This document shows positions 6,485-13,938 of a stretch of DNA of 31,677 bases, in pieces (position 1 is the stretch's first letter; every line of letters starts with the position of its first letter). Position numbers and translations under genes: made by a program. The notes under the pieces are model-generated. The model ran no database searches and was not told the origin of the DNA. It saw only the letters and a list, made by a program, of their open reading frames with translations. Origin of the DNA: an uncultured Butyricicoccus sp. (GTDB taxonomy: Bacteria; Bacillota; Clostridia; Oscillospirales; Butyricicoccaceae); assembly GCA_910584935.1 (NCBI GenBank), contig CAJUDU010000024.1, positions 1-31,677 on the forward strand, in the 5' to 3' direction.

Positions 6485-7282
6485 TCATAGGATTGATTTT
6501 TTTAGTGGATCGACAAAAAATTCCCCATTATCTGTGAGAATACGCCAAACTGGAGCAAGCGAAAGCTGATTGCCTGCGGTATCGCCCAGCAATAGTCCAG
6601 GCTGGACTTCCTGCACCTGTACATCTGGGCACAGCCCCGCGAATACGATCAGGGCGTCATTTGGGTTATAAGCGGCATATAAATTGCTTTTTATGGAGTA
6701 GGGCGTATCAAACGTCCAACGCCCTGTGATTTGCACATTTGTTTCATCAAAAGTGATTTCAAGCTGCCGGTTAAAGACCGAATAGCCTGCTATGCGCAGG
6801 CTGACGCGCACGGTATTGTCTTCAACCTGCCATTCCAGTCCTGGGGTTAGCATCCCTGCTTTTTGCAGCAAAGATTCCGCGCCTGTGCGCAGCTGAATGT
6901 TCCCTGGTTTGTCATAATCTTTAATCAGTGCCTGCACTTCGCCCTTTTCATTCCAAACAACCGTACCTTTTGGGCTTTCAAACCGGGATTCTTCCCCATC
7001 TTCACTGCGCTGTACTGCTTCGCCAAGCAAGGCAGCTGCCATTTCGCTTTCTTTGGTACGGTTGCGGTCAATATATAACTGTGGCAGCATAGCGGTTTCT
7101 GGTATTTCCATATCTGCTGCCAGTGTAACGTCATTTTTTTTGAGTACGGTTTGGATATGCTGCCGCATTTCACGTTTTCGATGGTGGGCAAAGATGGCTT
7201 TGCCCCCAAGCATACATAAAAGGAAGCTGTCCACCAGCAGCAAAATGACAATCAGAATTGTTTTAACGCGGCTCCATTGCAT
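6485..7282 (-). CDS. walI: WalI (YycI)-like membrane-anchored regulator of WalK
   Basis: This 265-aa protein has one N-terminal transmembrane helix (VKTILIVILLLVDSFLLCML, about residues 5-24) and an extracytoplasmic remainder. This is the YycI topology, and the position directly after a walH-like gene supports the call. In Bacillus WalH and WalI bind WalK through their transmembrane helices and restrain its kinase activity. Sequence similarity is weak in Clostridia, so the name rests on order and topology. ATG 7282 is preceded by AAGGAGG with 10-nt spacing; an upstream in-frame extension runs through the end of walH and is rejected. Confidence 0.8.
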   Translation of the reverse strand: MQWSRVKTILIVILLLVDSFLLCMLGGKAIFAHHRKREMRQHIQTVLKKNDVTLAADMEIPETAMLPQLYIDRNRTKESEMAAALLGEAVQRSEDGEESRFESPKGTVVWNEKGEVQALIKDYDKPGNIQLRTGAESLLQKAGMLTPGLEWQVEDNTVRVSLRIAGYSVFNRQLEITFDETNVQITGRWTFDTPYSIKSNLYAAYNPNDALIVFAGLCPDVQVQEVQPGLLLGDTAGNQLSLAPVWRILTDNGEFFVDPLKKSIL

Positions 7283-7304
7283 GGTTTGCCAGCCTCCTTT
7301 CGGT

Positions 7305-8603
7305 TTATTGTTGATAACACCGCACAGCGGTGTAATTGCCGTTTTCGCCTTCCAGGTAGGCGAGGGATACCCTGCTGCTGCCCGCTGGGGCGGCGGCAGC
7401 GGCTTGCGCGCCCGGCAGGACAGGAAAACGTATCCCTGCCGGTTCAAACGCGCGCAGATGGAGTTTTGCCGCCATGAGGCGGCTGCCTTGGAATTCAAAT
7501 TCAGCAAACGGCTGCTCTCCTGACTGGACAGGGATACCACCTACGGTTTGGATAAATGTAAAGACCCGTGTGCCATCGGCAGTTTCGGTCACATCGAACA
7601 GCATGGCTTGGGAAGTATCCGCAAGGCTTTCCTGTGCGGTTTTAAGCAGCGTATGCGCGAAATCCGCTTGCAAGCGCAATGTGCCATTGCGCAGGATTTC
7701 GCCAGCTGTATAGACTTCCAGCCCGCCGTCCACAGCGGAGGCACGGAATTCAACCGTTCCATTGTTTGCCACATGGAGGGTGCTATACGTTTCAACATAC
7801 ACCCAACTTTGCCCGTTGTCGCCGGCATAGCCGCGCACATAAGGGTCATAGTGAAAGGCGTTGAGCAGCGCGGTCAAGTCGCTGCCGCTCTGGGTGTCCA
7901 GAAAGCTGGGGTACCGCACAGAAAGCTGTTCCACCGTTTGGGTTTCGCCTTCAAACACAAGTGTATCTGGGCGGACATTGGCATATATTCCATCTTCCCT
8001 TGCCGCGGCAAAGCTGCACGCAGCAGCGGAGATTTCTGCATCCTGCCAACTGCCAGCTTTGACTGGGGCGCACAGGTAGCCGCCCTCGGTGTGCAAATAG
8101 AGTTCGCCTTTTTGGGTCAGCAGCAGCACATCGGTGCGAAGGGGTAAATCATAATCGTGCCCGAGCCAGCCCGAAAGCAGCGACAAAGGCAGATAGCCTT
8201 CATAACCAAAGTACAGCACCTTGCCGCGCAGGGCTTTGGCAAAGTCCTCCTCGCTGCACCCGGAAAAATGGGGTTCTTCTGCAAAGGCATCACCCATAAC
8301 GCCTTCCAACGTGGCATACAGGGTGGAAGTCATTGCGCCATGATATTGTGCGCCTGCAAGTCCATCCTCCAAGCTGACAGCAATGCGAGTAGGTTCCGCG
8401 GCGGGATCGCCGCCAGTGCGCAGTTCAAAACCATGTACGCCATAAGTCAGGCGCTGATAGACATGGGCAAGCAGCGAATCTTCCGGTACACTTTCCATGC
8501 TGAGGTCAGAAAGCCATACCAAACAGGCAAGCACCACCATGCCAGTGAAAAGCACCAGCAAAGCGATATTTTTCAGCAAGTTTTTGCGGGTCTGGTTATC
8601 CAT
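7305..8603 (-). CDS. walH: WalH (YycH)-like membrane-anchored regulator of WalK
   Basis: This 432-aa protein has an N-terminal transmembrane helix (IALLVLFTGMVVLACLVWL, about residues 13-31) and a long extracytoplasmic domain, as in YycH. Its ATG 8603 overlaps the walK stop by 8 bases (ATGGATAA), indicating coupling. Function is inferred from the fixed order walR-walK-walH-walI of Firmicutes rather than from catalytic motifs, of which there are none. It probably signals wall status to WalK across the membrane. Confidence 0.82.
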   Translation of the reverse strand: MDNQTRKNLLKNIALLVLFTGMVVLACLVWLSDLSMESVPEDSLLAHVYQRLTYGVHGFELRTGGDPAAEPTRIAVSLEDGLAGAQYHGAMTSTLYATLEGVMGDAFAEEPHFSGCSEEDFAKALRGKVLYFGYEGYLPLSLLSGWLGHDYDLPLRTDVLLLTQKGELYLHTEGGYLCAPVKAGSWQDAEISAAACSFAAAREDGIYANVRPDTLVFEGETQTVEQLSVRYPSFLDTQSGSDLTALLNAFHYDPYVRGYAGDNGQSWVYVETYSTLHVANNGTVEFRASAVDGGLEVYTAGEILRNGTLRLQADFAHTLLKTAQESLADTSQAMLFDVTETADGTRVFTFIQTVGGIPVQSGEQPFAEFEFQGSRLMAAKLHLRAFEPAGIRFPVLPGAQAAAAAPAGSSRVSLAYLEGENGNYTAVRCYQQ

Positions 8604-10353
8604 TGCCTGCCTCCTTCAAATCGGTTGGCAGGATAATGGTAACGGTTGTGCCTTTGCCGAGTTCGCTTTCCAGATGGATGGTGCCATGATGGGCTTCCAC
8701 CATTTCCTTTGCAATGGCAAGCCCCAATCCTGTGCCGCCTTTCTGGCGGGAACGGGCTTTATCCACACGGTAAAAGCGTTCAAACAGCCGCGGTACATCC
8801 TCCGCCGGAATGCCCATACCATCATCCTGGATGCGCAGTAAAATGGATTTTGGCATTTGCAGGGCAGCGGTTACATGGATATGCCCGCCTGCGGGCGTGT
8901 ATTTGACAGCGTTGGAAATGATGTTGACTACAACTTGTTCCAGCCGTTCTTTGTCACCTGTGATATCCGGGATATCGTCTTGAAATTCCAGTGTAAGCTG
9001 GTGCCCATTATTTTCGGCATCCAGTTTCATTGCGGTATAAATGGTTTCCAACATTTCTTTCATGGAGAACTGTCGGAATGCCAGATCCATCCGCCCATAA
9101 TCCAGTTTGGATAAGGTCAATAAATCTTTGACAATACGGGTCATGCGGTCTGCCTCGCCGGAAATGACGCCAAGGAACCGTTTTTCCGTATCAGCAGGCA
9201 GTTCGCCTGCGGCGTCCATCAGTGTTTCGGTATAACTTTTGATATTGGTCAGCGGGGTGCGCAGTTCATGAGATACATTAGCGACAAATTCACGCCGTGC
9301 ATCATCCAGTTTGCGCTGTTCGGTGATATCATGGATGACCGCAATAACGCCGCGTTCACCATCTGCCGCGCCATATGGCGCGAGCAGTACATTCAGCGTG
9401 CGTCCCCGGCGGATAATCTCGCTGCTGACCACTTTGCGTTCATTGGCGGAAGCTGGCATTTCCAAGCCGGTAAACACTTGGTTAAATGTCATGGATTCAT
9501 CAAATGTAACGCCCATCAGCCGTTCGGTTGCGGGGTTCATATGGATAATACGCCCATCTGTGGAAAATGCTGCAACACCATCGGTCATATGCAGGAATAA
9601 TGTACTTAATTTATCGCGTTCCTCCTGCACCTCGCCAAGGGTGCTTTGCAGCATTGCCGCCATATCGTTAAAGGTTTCGGTCAAACTGCCGATTTCATCG
9701 CCCGATTGGATGGGCAGCCGGTGGCTAAAATCGCCGGTAGCAACAAGCTGGGCTTGTTTTTTGATGTGCTCAATCGGGGTGGTAATGGTTTTGGAGAGCA
9801 AAAAGCTCAGCAGTACCGAAACCAGCAGCCCAAACACCATGGTTTCCAGTACGATGCTGAAAAACCGCCAAGTTAGCTCCTGGATTTCCTTTTTATCGTC
9901 GCAAATGTAGATGATATAATCTTGTGTGCCGCCGTCAATCGGGTATGCGGCATCCATATAGCTGTCTATGGCGGCGTTGGTAATGCCGACTTCGCCTGCC
10001 ATAGCGGCAAGCATATTAGGTGTTGTGCCAAGTGCGCTGCTTGGTGGGCGCGGACCTGCCAGATAAGCCCCATTTTCGTCCAGGATATAGTAACTGCGGT
10101 GGTTGCTGATGCCAAGGGAGCTGGTATGCGCCGCAACCATTTCCTCTAGATGTTTGGCGCCATTTTCACCCTGTGCCGCCTGTTCAAGCGACACCCGCAT
10201 ATTGTAATCAAAAAGTCCGGTGACTTTGTCATAAAAGTCGCGGAGATAATAATTCCCCACGCTGTTAATGAGGAATGTCCCCATCACAACCATCACAGAT
10301 ATAATCATCAGGATGAGGATCAGCACCAGTTTCATATGCAGGCTGCGAAACAT
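8596..10353 (-). CDS. walK: Sensor histidine kinase WalK
   Basis: This 585-aa kinase has the full WalK architecture: transmembrane helix 1 (about 8-30), an extracytoplasmic sensor region to about 160, transmembrane helix 2 (about 165-187), HAMP (188-240), PAS (about 245-345), HisKA with phospho-acceptor H362 in FVANVSHELRTPLTN, and an ATPase domain with NIISNAVKYTP, DDGMGIP and GGTGLGLAIAKE. WalK phosphorylates WalR to control autolysins and peptidoglycan turnover. The cytosolic PAS separates it from ordinary PhoR-type kinases, although PhoR shares this layout; the downstream walH and walI decide for WalK. It starts 38 bp after walR. Confidence 0.95.
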   Translation of the reverse strand: MFRSLHMKLVLILILMIISVMVVMGTFLINSVGNYYLRDFYDKVTGLFDYNMRVSLEQAAQGENGAKHLEEMVAAHTSSLGISNHRSYYILDENGAYLAGPRPPSSALGTTPNMLAAMAGEVGITNAAIDSYMDAAYPIDGGTQDYIIYICDDKKEIQELTWRFFSIVLETMVFGLLVSVLLSFLLSKTITTPIEHIKKQAQLVATGDFSHRLPIQSGDEIGSLTETFNDMAAMLQSTLGEVQEERDKLSTLFLHMTDGVAAFSTDGRIIHMNPATERLMGVTFDESMTFNQVFTGLEMPASANERKVVSSEIIRRGRTLNVLLAPYGAADGERGVIAVIHDITEQRKLDDARREFVANVSHELRTPLTNIKSYTETLMDAAGELPADTEKRFLGVISGEADRMTRIVKDLLTLSKLDYGRMDLAFRQFSMKEMLETIYTAMKLDAENNGHQLTLEFQDDIPDITGDKERLEQVVVNIISNAVKYTPAGGHIHVTAALQMPKSILLRIQDDGMGIPAEDVPRLFERFYRVDKARSRQKGGTGLGLAIAKEMVEAHHGTIHLESELGKGTTVTIILPTDLKEAGNG

Positions 10354-10391
10354 ATCAGCATCCCCTTTTCCGTAAAAATCCCATTGGCGGG

Positions 10392-11093
10392 TTAAACGCC
10401 TTCAATCGCTTCACTGTCCGAGAAATAATAGCCAAACCCGCGTTTTGTGATGATATACCGCGGCTGAGCAGGCTGATCCTCCAGTTTCTCACGCAGCCGG
10501 CGTATCGCGACATCCACCGCGCGCAAATCGCCGTAATATTCATAGCCCCACACATTTTCCATCAGTTGTTCGCGGGAAAAGACCTTGCCGGGTTCCGCGG
10601 CAAGGAAGGTTAAAATATCAAATTCACGCACAGAAAGCTCCAGCGGTTTACCATCTTTATAGACCGCGCCGCGTTCGGCGGACACAACCAGTTTGCCTTC
10701 GGCTGGCGGCGTCTCGCCTGCGGCGGGCGCTGGCGCACGGCGCATATTGGCTTTTACTCTTGCCATGAGTTCGCGCATAGAAAACGGCTTGGTGATATAA
10801 TCATCCGCGCCAAGTTCCAGCCCTGCGATTTTATCCGCTTCTTCCTCGCGTGCGGTCAGCATCAGGATTGGCACTTGGGATGTTTCACGTACCCGCTTGC
10901 AAACCTCAAACCCATCCATGCCAGGCAGCATCACATCAAGCAGGATAAGGTCTGGCGCTTTTTCAAGCGCCAGCCGCAGTCCCGCGGGGCCATCATTGGC
11001 TTCCAGTGTTTGGTAGCCTTCGCGCTGCAAATTAAAAATCAGAATATCCGCAATTGCCTTTTCGTCTTCGACCACAAGAATTGTTTTTTCCAT
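10392..11093 (-). CDS. walR: Response regulator WalR (OmpR family)
   Basis: This 233-aa protein has an N-terminal receiver domain with acidic residues VVEDE at 7-11, phospho-acceptor D53 in LLDVMLPG, T80 and K102. A C-terminal winged-helix DNA-binding domain follows (about 130-228, with LRAVDVAIRRLREKL and RGFGYYF). WalR is the wall-homeostasis regulator and is essential in most Firmicutes that have been tested. ATG 11093 has GGAGGGG 7 nt upstream. No convincing promoter stands in the 67-bp gap to the Nudix gene, so walR may be read from the pulA-nudF transcript. Confidence 0.95.
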   Translation of the reverse strand: MEKTILVVEDEKAIADILIFNLQREGYQTLEANDGPAGLRLALEKAPDLILLDVMLPGMDGFEVCKRVRETSQVPILMLTAREEEADKIAGLELGADDYITKPFSMRELMARVKANMRRAPAPAAGETPPAEGKLVVSAERGAVYKDGKPLELSVREFDILTFLAAEPGKVFSREQLMENVWGYEYYGDLRAVDVAIRRLREKLEDQPAQPRYIITKRGFGYYFSDSEAIEGV

Positions 11094-11160
11094 GTAAAAA
11101 CCCCTCCCACACAGGGTACATTTCCATCATTCTTACAAACAGCCTGCCTGTTCCGCTGGA

Positions 11161-11700
11161 TTAAACCAGCCCTTTGAGCCGTGCCCGGAATGCCGCCGTA
11201 ATGGTTTTGCCATCCCGCACTTCATCCGCTTCTATCATGCGTTCCAGCTCTGTAAACGGCAATACCACCCGTTCCACAAACTCGTCCTCATCAGGCGCGG
11301 ATTCGCCTGCGGTTAAATCTAAAGCGGCATATAAATAGGTGATTTCGGTCAAAAAGCCGGGGGATGGATACATACAGCCCAGCGGGATCAGTTTGCCCGC
11401 GGTATAGCCGGTTTCCTCTTTCAGTTCGCGCAGACCACAATCGGCAGCGTCTTCAGGGCCATGATCCATTTTGCCCGCAGGGATTTCATAAATGACCTCC
11501 CGAAAGGGGTAACGGAACTGTCGCACCAATATGACATTGCCATCCTTGTCAATGGGCAACACACCAACGCCGCCGACGTGTTCACAGACCTCGCGGTAAG
11601 CGGGATTGCCGTTGGGCAGCTCTACATCATCCACACGGGCACACATAATTTTGCCGCGGAATTTATATTCCTGCCGCAATGTTTTTTCTGCAAATTCCAT
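11161..11700 (-). CDS. nudF: Nudix hydrolase, probably ADP-ribose pyrophosphatase
   Basis: This 179-aa protein carries a Nudix box, GPEDAADCGLRELKEETGY, with the REL-EE-G core intact. It is preceded by IYEIPAGKMD, typical of the ADP-sugar (NudF/YqkG) group that cleaves ADP-ribose to AMP and ribose-5-phosphate. It begins 16 bp after the GH13 gene ends and is followed by walR, so it is co-transcribed with one or both. The exact substrate is inferred; ADP-glucose would be a plausible alternative given the neighbouring glycogen genes, but nothing in the sequence shows that. Confidence 0.88.
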   Translation of the reverse strand: MEFAEKTLRQEYKFRGKIMCARVDDVELPNGNPAYREVCEHVGGVGVLPIDKDGNVILVRQFRYPFREVIYEIPAGKMDHGPEDAADCGLRELKEETGYTAGKLIPLGCMYPSPGFLTEITYLYAALDLTAGESAPDEDEFVERVVLPFTELERMIEADEVRDGKTITAAFRARLKGLV

Positions 11701-11716
11701 ATCCTTTATCCTTCCT

Positions 11717-13600
11717 TCAACTGGATTTATAAATATCCGCGCATTCCGGCAACAACTCGATCACAATGCTGTCCCGACTGCCAACATACGCCTCATCGGA
11801 AAACATATGGGTGAGCTGTTCTGTGCCAGTGATTTTGTACCGGCGGGTTTCCGTCGTACGGTTGACCGCAACCAGCACCCGTTCTTCTGGCGTTGTCCGT
11901 TCATAAATTAGCACACCGCCGCGCGCCAGCGCAAAAGAAATTCCGCCTTCATTGAGGGCAGAACTGTCCTCGCGTATCGCGCACAGCGCCCGGTAAAATG
12001 CTAACAGCTCAGTATCTTCCCGCCCCCATGGGTAGGTGCGGCGGTTAAATGGGTCTTCATAGCCTTGCTGCCCGGCTTCATCGCCATAATAAATGGTGGG
12101 TGAACCCGGCATGGTGAACTGAATCACCGCTGCCATTTTGAGCAGCCGTTTGGCGTGCTCCAAAGCATCGCCGCTGAGCCAGTGATGGGCACGGTAATCC
12201 CGGCTTGCGTCCCAGTCGCCAGGGGCTGCACTCAGCGCTGTGATTGCCCGCGGCGTGTCATGGGTACCGATGATATTCATCAGATTATAAAAAATATCAT
12301 GCGGATAATTTTCGCGCAGCGATTCCATTTTTTCAGCGAAGTCCTCTGCCGGAGAACCGGTTAAAAATGCCATAATCCCATCACGCAGCGGATAATTCAT
12401 CACACTGTCCAATTCGCCGCCCTGGAAATACCGCCGCCGCACACCATAACTGATTTTATTGGAAGCATCTTCCCAAACTTCGCCGATCACTAACGCATCT
12501 GGCTTGGTTTCACGCGCCGCATGGTTTAGTTTTTTGATAAATTCGTCCGGCAATTCATCCGCGACATCCAGCCGCCAGCCCGAGGCGCCAGCTTCCAGCC
12601 AATGGCGTATGACGCTGTCCGGCCCTTCAATGATATAGTCAAGATATTTTTCATTCATCTCATTGACTTGAGGCAGAGTATAAATCCCCCACCAAGATGA
12701 ATAAGCATCAGGCCATTTGGAGAAATCATACCAGTCGTAATAGGGGGATTCCTTGGACTGGTATGCGCCCACGCTGTCATAATGTCCGCGGGCATTAAAA
12801 TATTTGCTGTCATAACCATTATGGCTGAATACGCCATCCAGCACAACGCGCATCCCGCGTTGTCCGGCTGCATCGCATAATGCTTTGAAATCTTCTTCTG
12901 TGCCCATCATCGGGTCAATGGATTTGTAATCGCCGGTATCATAGCGATGGTTTGAAAACGCCTCAAAAATCGGGTTAAAATACAGGGTGCGCACATTGAG
13001 GCTTTCAAGATAATCAAGTTTTGATATCACCCCGCGCAGGCTGCCGCCGAAAAAGTCATTGTTCCAGATTTCGCCGCGTTCATCAGGCAAATAGGTCGGC
13101 ACTTCCGACCAGTCCGCATGAACATGGCGGGTTGACCGATAGCCATCTGCCGGCGGGAGTTCCAGCCGGCAGAACCGGTCTGGGAAAATGTTATAGGTAA
13201 TGCCTTTGCCAAACCAGGTTGCCACCTGGTAATTGCCATCATATACGGTCATTTGGTACTGTTCGCCGGGATGGGCAAGCACCTGCCCCTGTCCGCCGGT
13301 GCTGCGGCAGATATAGTTTGCGCCGTCCGCTGTAATCATGCGGAACAAGTACCAGTAAAGCCCGGGTTCCCCGGCTGTAATTGTGATTGTGTAGCAGTCG
13401 CGTGCGCCAGCAAAGCCAGCCCAGTCCATGGGGATTATCTGAAAATCCTCTCCATCTGCACTAAACAGCAGCTCGGCAGACAGGACGCCTGCCAAGCGGC
13501 GCGGATATATTGAAAAAGTAACCTGTTCTCCGCTTTGTACCGCCCCAAAGGGGGTTTTATAAATTTCCTGTCGGGAACAGTAAACACTCAGTTGTTTCAT
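11717..13600 (-). CDS. GH13 alpha-amylase/neopullulanase-type glucan hydrolase
   Basis: This 627-aa cytosolic enzyme (no signal peptide) has an N-terminal beta-sandwich of about 130 residues, then a GH13 barrel. The catalytic residues are visible: nucleophile Asp in GWRLDVADEL, acid Glu in VIGEVWEDA, and the transition-state Asp in IGTHDTPRAI; GVFSHNG is conserved region I. The layout fits neopullulanase/cyclomaltodextrinase enzymes that cut alpha-1,4 and some alpha-1,6 bonds of maltodextrins and glycogen remnants. ATG 13600 is chosen because AAAGGAGA lies about 10 nt upstream; the in-frame TTG 13609 is too close to that site. It lies between the glycogen operon and the wal locus, with its own promoter. 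Confidence 0.92.
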   Translation of the reverse strand: MKQLSVYCSRQEIYKTPFGAVQSGEQVTFSIYPRRLAGVLSAELLFSADGEDFQIIPMDWAGFAGARDCYTITITAGEPGLYWYLFRMITADGANYICRSTGGQGQVLAHPGEQYQMTVYDGNYQVATWFGKGITYNIFPDRFCRLELPPADGYRSTRHVHADWSEVPTYLPDERGEIWNNDFFGGSLRGVISKLDYLESLNVRTLYFNPIFEAFSNHRYDTGDYKSIDPMMGTEEDFKALCDAAGQRGMRVVLDGVFSHNGYDSKYFNARGHYDSVGAYQSKESPYYDWYDFSKWPDAYSSWWGIYTLPQVNEMNEKYLDYIIEGPDSVIRHWLEAGASGWRLDVADELPDEFIKKLNHAARETKPDALVIGEVWEDASNKISYGVRRRYFQGGELDSVMNYPLRDGIMAFLTGSPAEDFAEKMESLRENYPHDIFYNLMNIIGTHDTPRAITALSAAPGDWDASRDYRAHHWLSGDALEHAKRLLKMAAVIQFTMPGSPTIYYGDEAGQQGYEDPFNRRTYPWGREDTELLAFYRALCAIREDSSALNEGGISFALARGGVLIYERTTPEERVLVAVNRTTETRRYKITGTEQLTHMFSDEAYVGSRDSIVIELLPECADIYKSS

Positions 13601-13683
13601 GCCAACCAAATCTCCTTTAATGCGGTATCATGCTTTACCCACATACATACCGCCAGTCTGTCCACAGAAAAGGTTCCCTGCCC

Positions 13684-13742
13684 GCCGCATTGTTTTGATT
13701 GCGGCGCTGCCCTGGCTGGCTGCGGCGGCAACGCCAGCAGCC
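13684..13742 (-). other. Structured leader of the GH13 gene
   Basis: Two hairpins lie between the promoter and the start codon: GCCGCA/TGCGGC (13684-13705) and GGCTGC/GCAGCC with an inner GCG/CGC (13718-13742). Neither has a U-tract. The rest of 13601-13785 shows no ORF or known riboswitch that I recognise. Confidence 0.35.
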
Positions 13743-13785
13743 CCGGCCCTTCCCGAGCAGATTGCACCCAAACGTGGTGGATAAT

Positions 13786-13794
13786 ATTATATCA
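13786..13794 (-). promoter_or_regulatory. Extended -10 promoter (TGATATAAT) for the GH13-nudF-wal transcript
   Basis: On the minus strand TG-A-TATAAT forms an extended -10, with a poor TTAAAT at the -35 distance. The perfect palindrome ATAATATTAT (13781-13790) overlaps it and could be an operator. The transcript would have a leader of about 180 nt. Confidence 0.6.
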
Positions 13795-13889
13795 CAAATG
13801 CTGCAGATATTTAAGTGGTATTCCTGTGATTTTTCAGGCATTTTGGGCATATTTTTTCGCATATTGCACATGGCGCCTGGCGATACCGC

Positions 13890-13929
13890 AAAAAGCCCAG
13901 CCGCCTGCAAAAAAGCAGGTGGGCTGGGC
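13890..13929 (-). terminator. Terminator of the glycogen operon after glgP
   Basis: A long stem (GCCCAGCC at 13895-13902 with GGCTGGGC at 13922-13929, plus inner CCTGC/GCAGG) is followed on the minus strand by CTTTTTG. The plus strand also ends in a T-run at 13933-13939, so it may work in both directions. It separates glgP from the GH13 transcription unit. Confidence 0.85.
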
Positions 13930-13938
13930 AATGTTTTT

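Noticed and set aside
6485..7540. Extended 351-residue version of WalI starting at 7540
   Set aside because: The first 86 residues run through walH in another frame; ATG 7282 has a strong ribosome site and begins just before the transmembrane helix.
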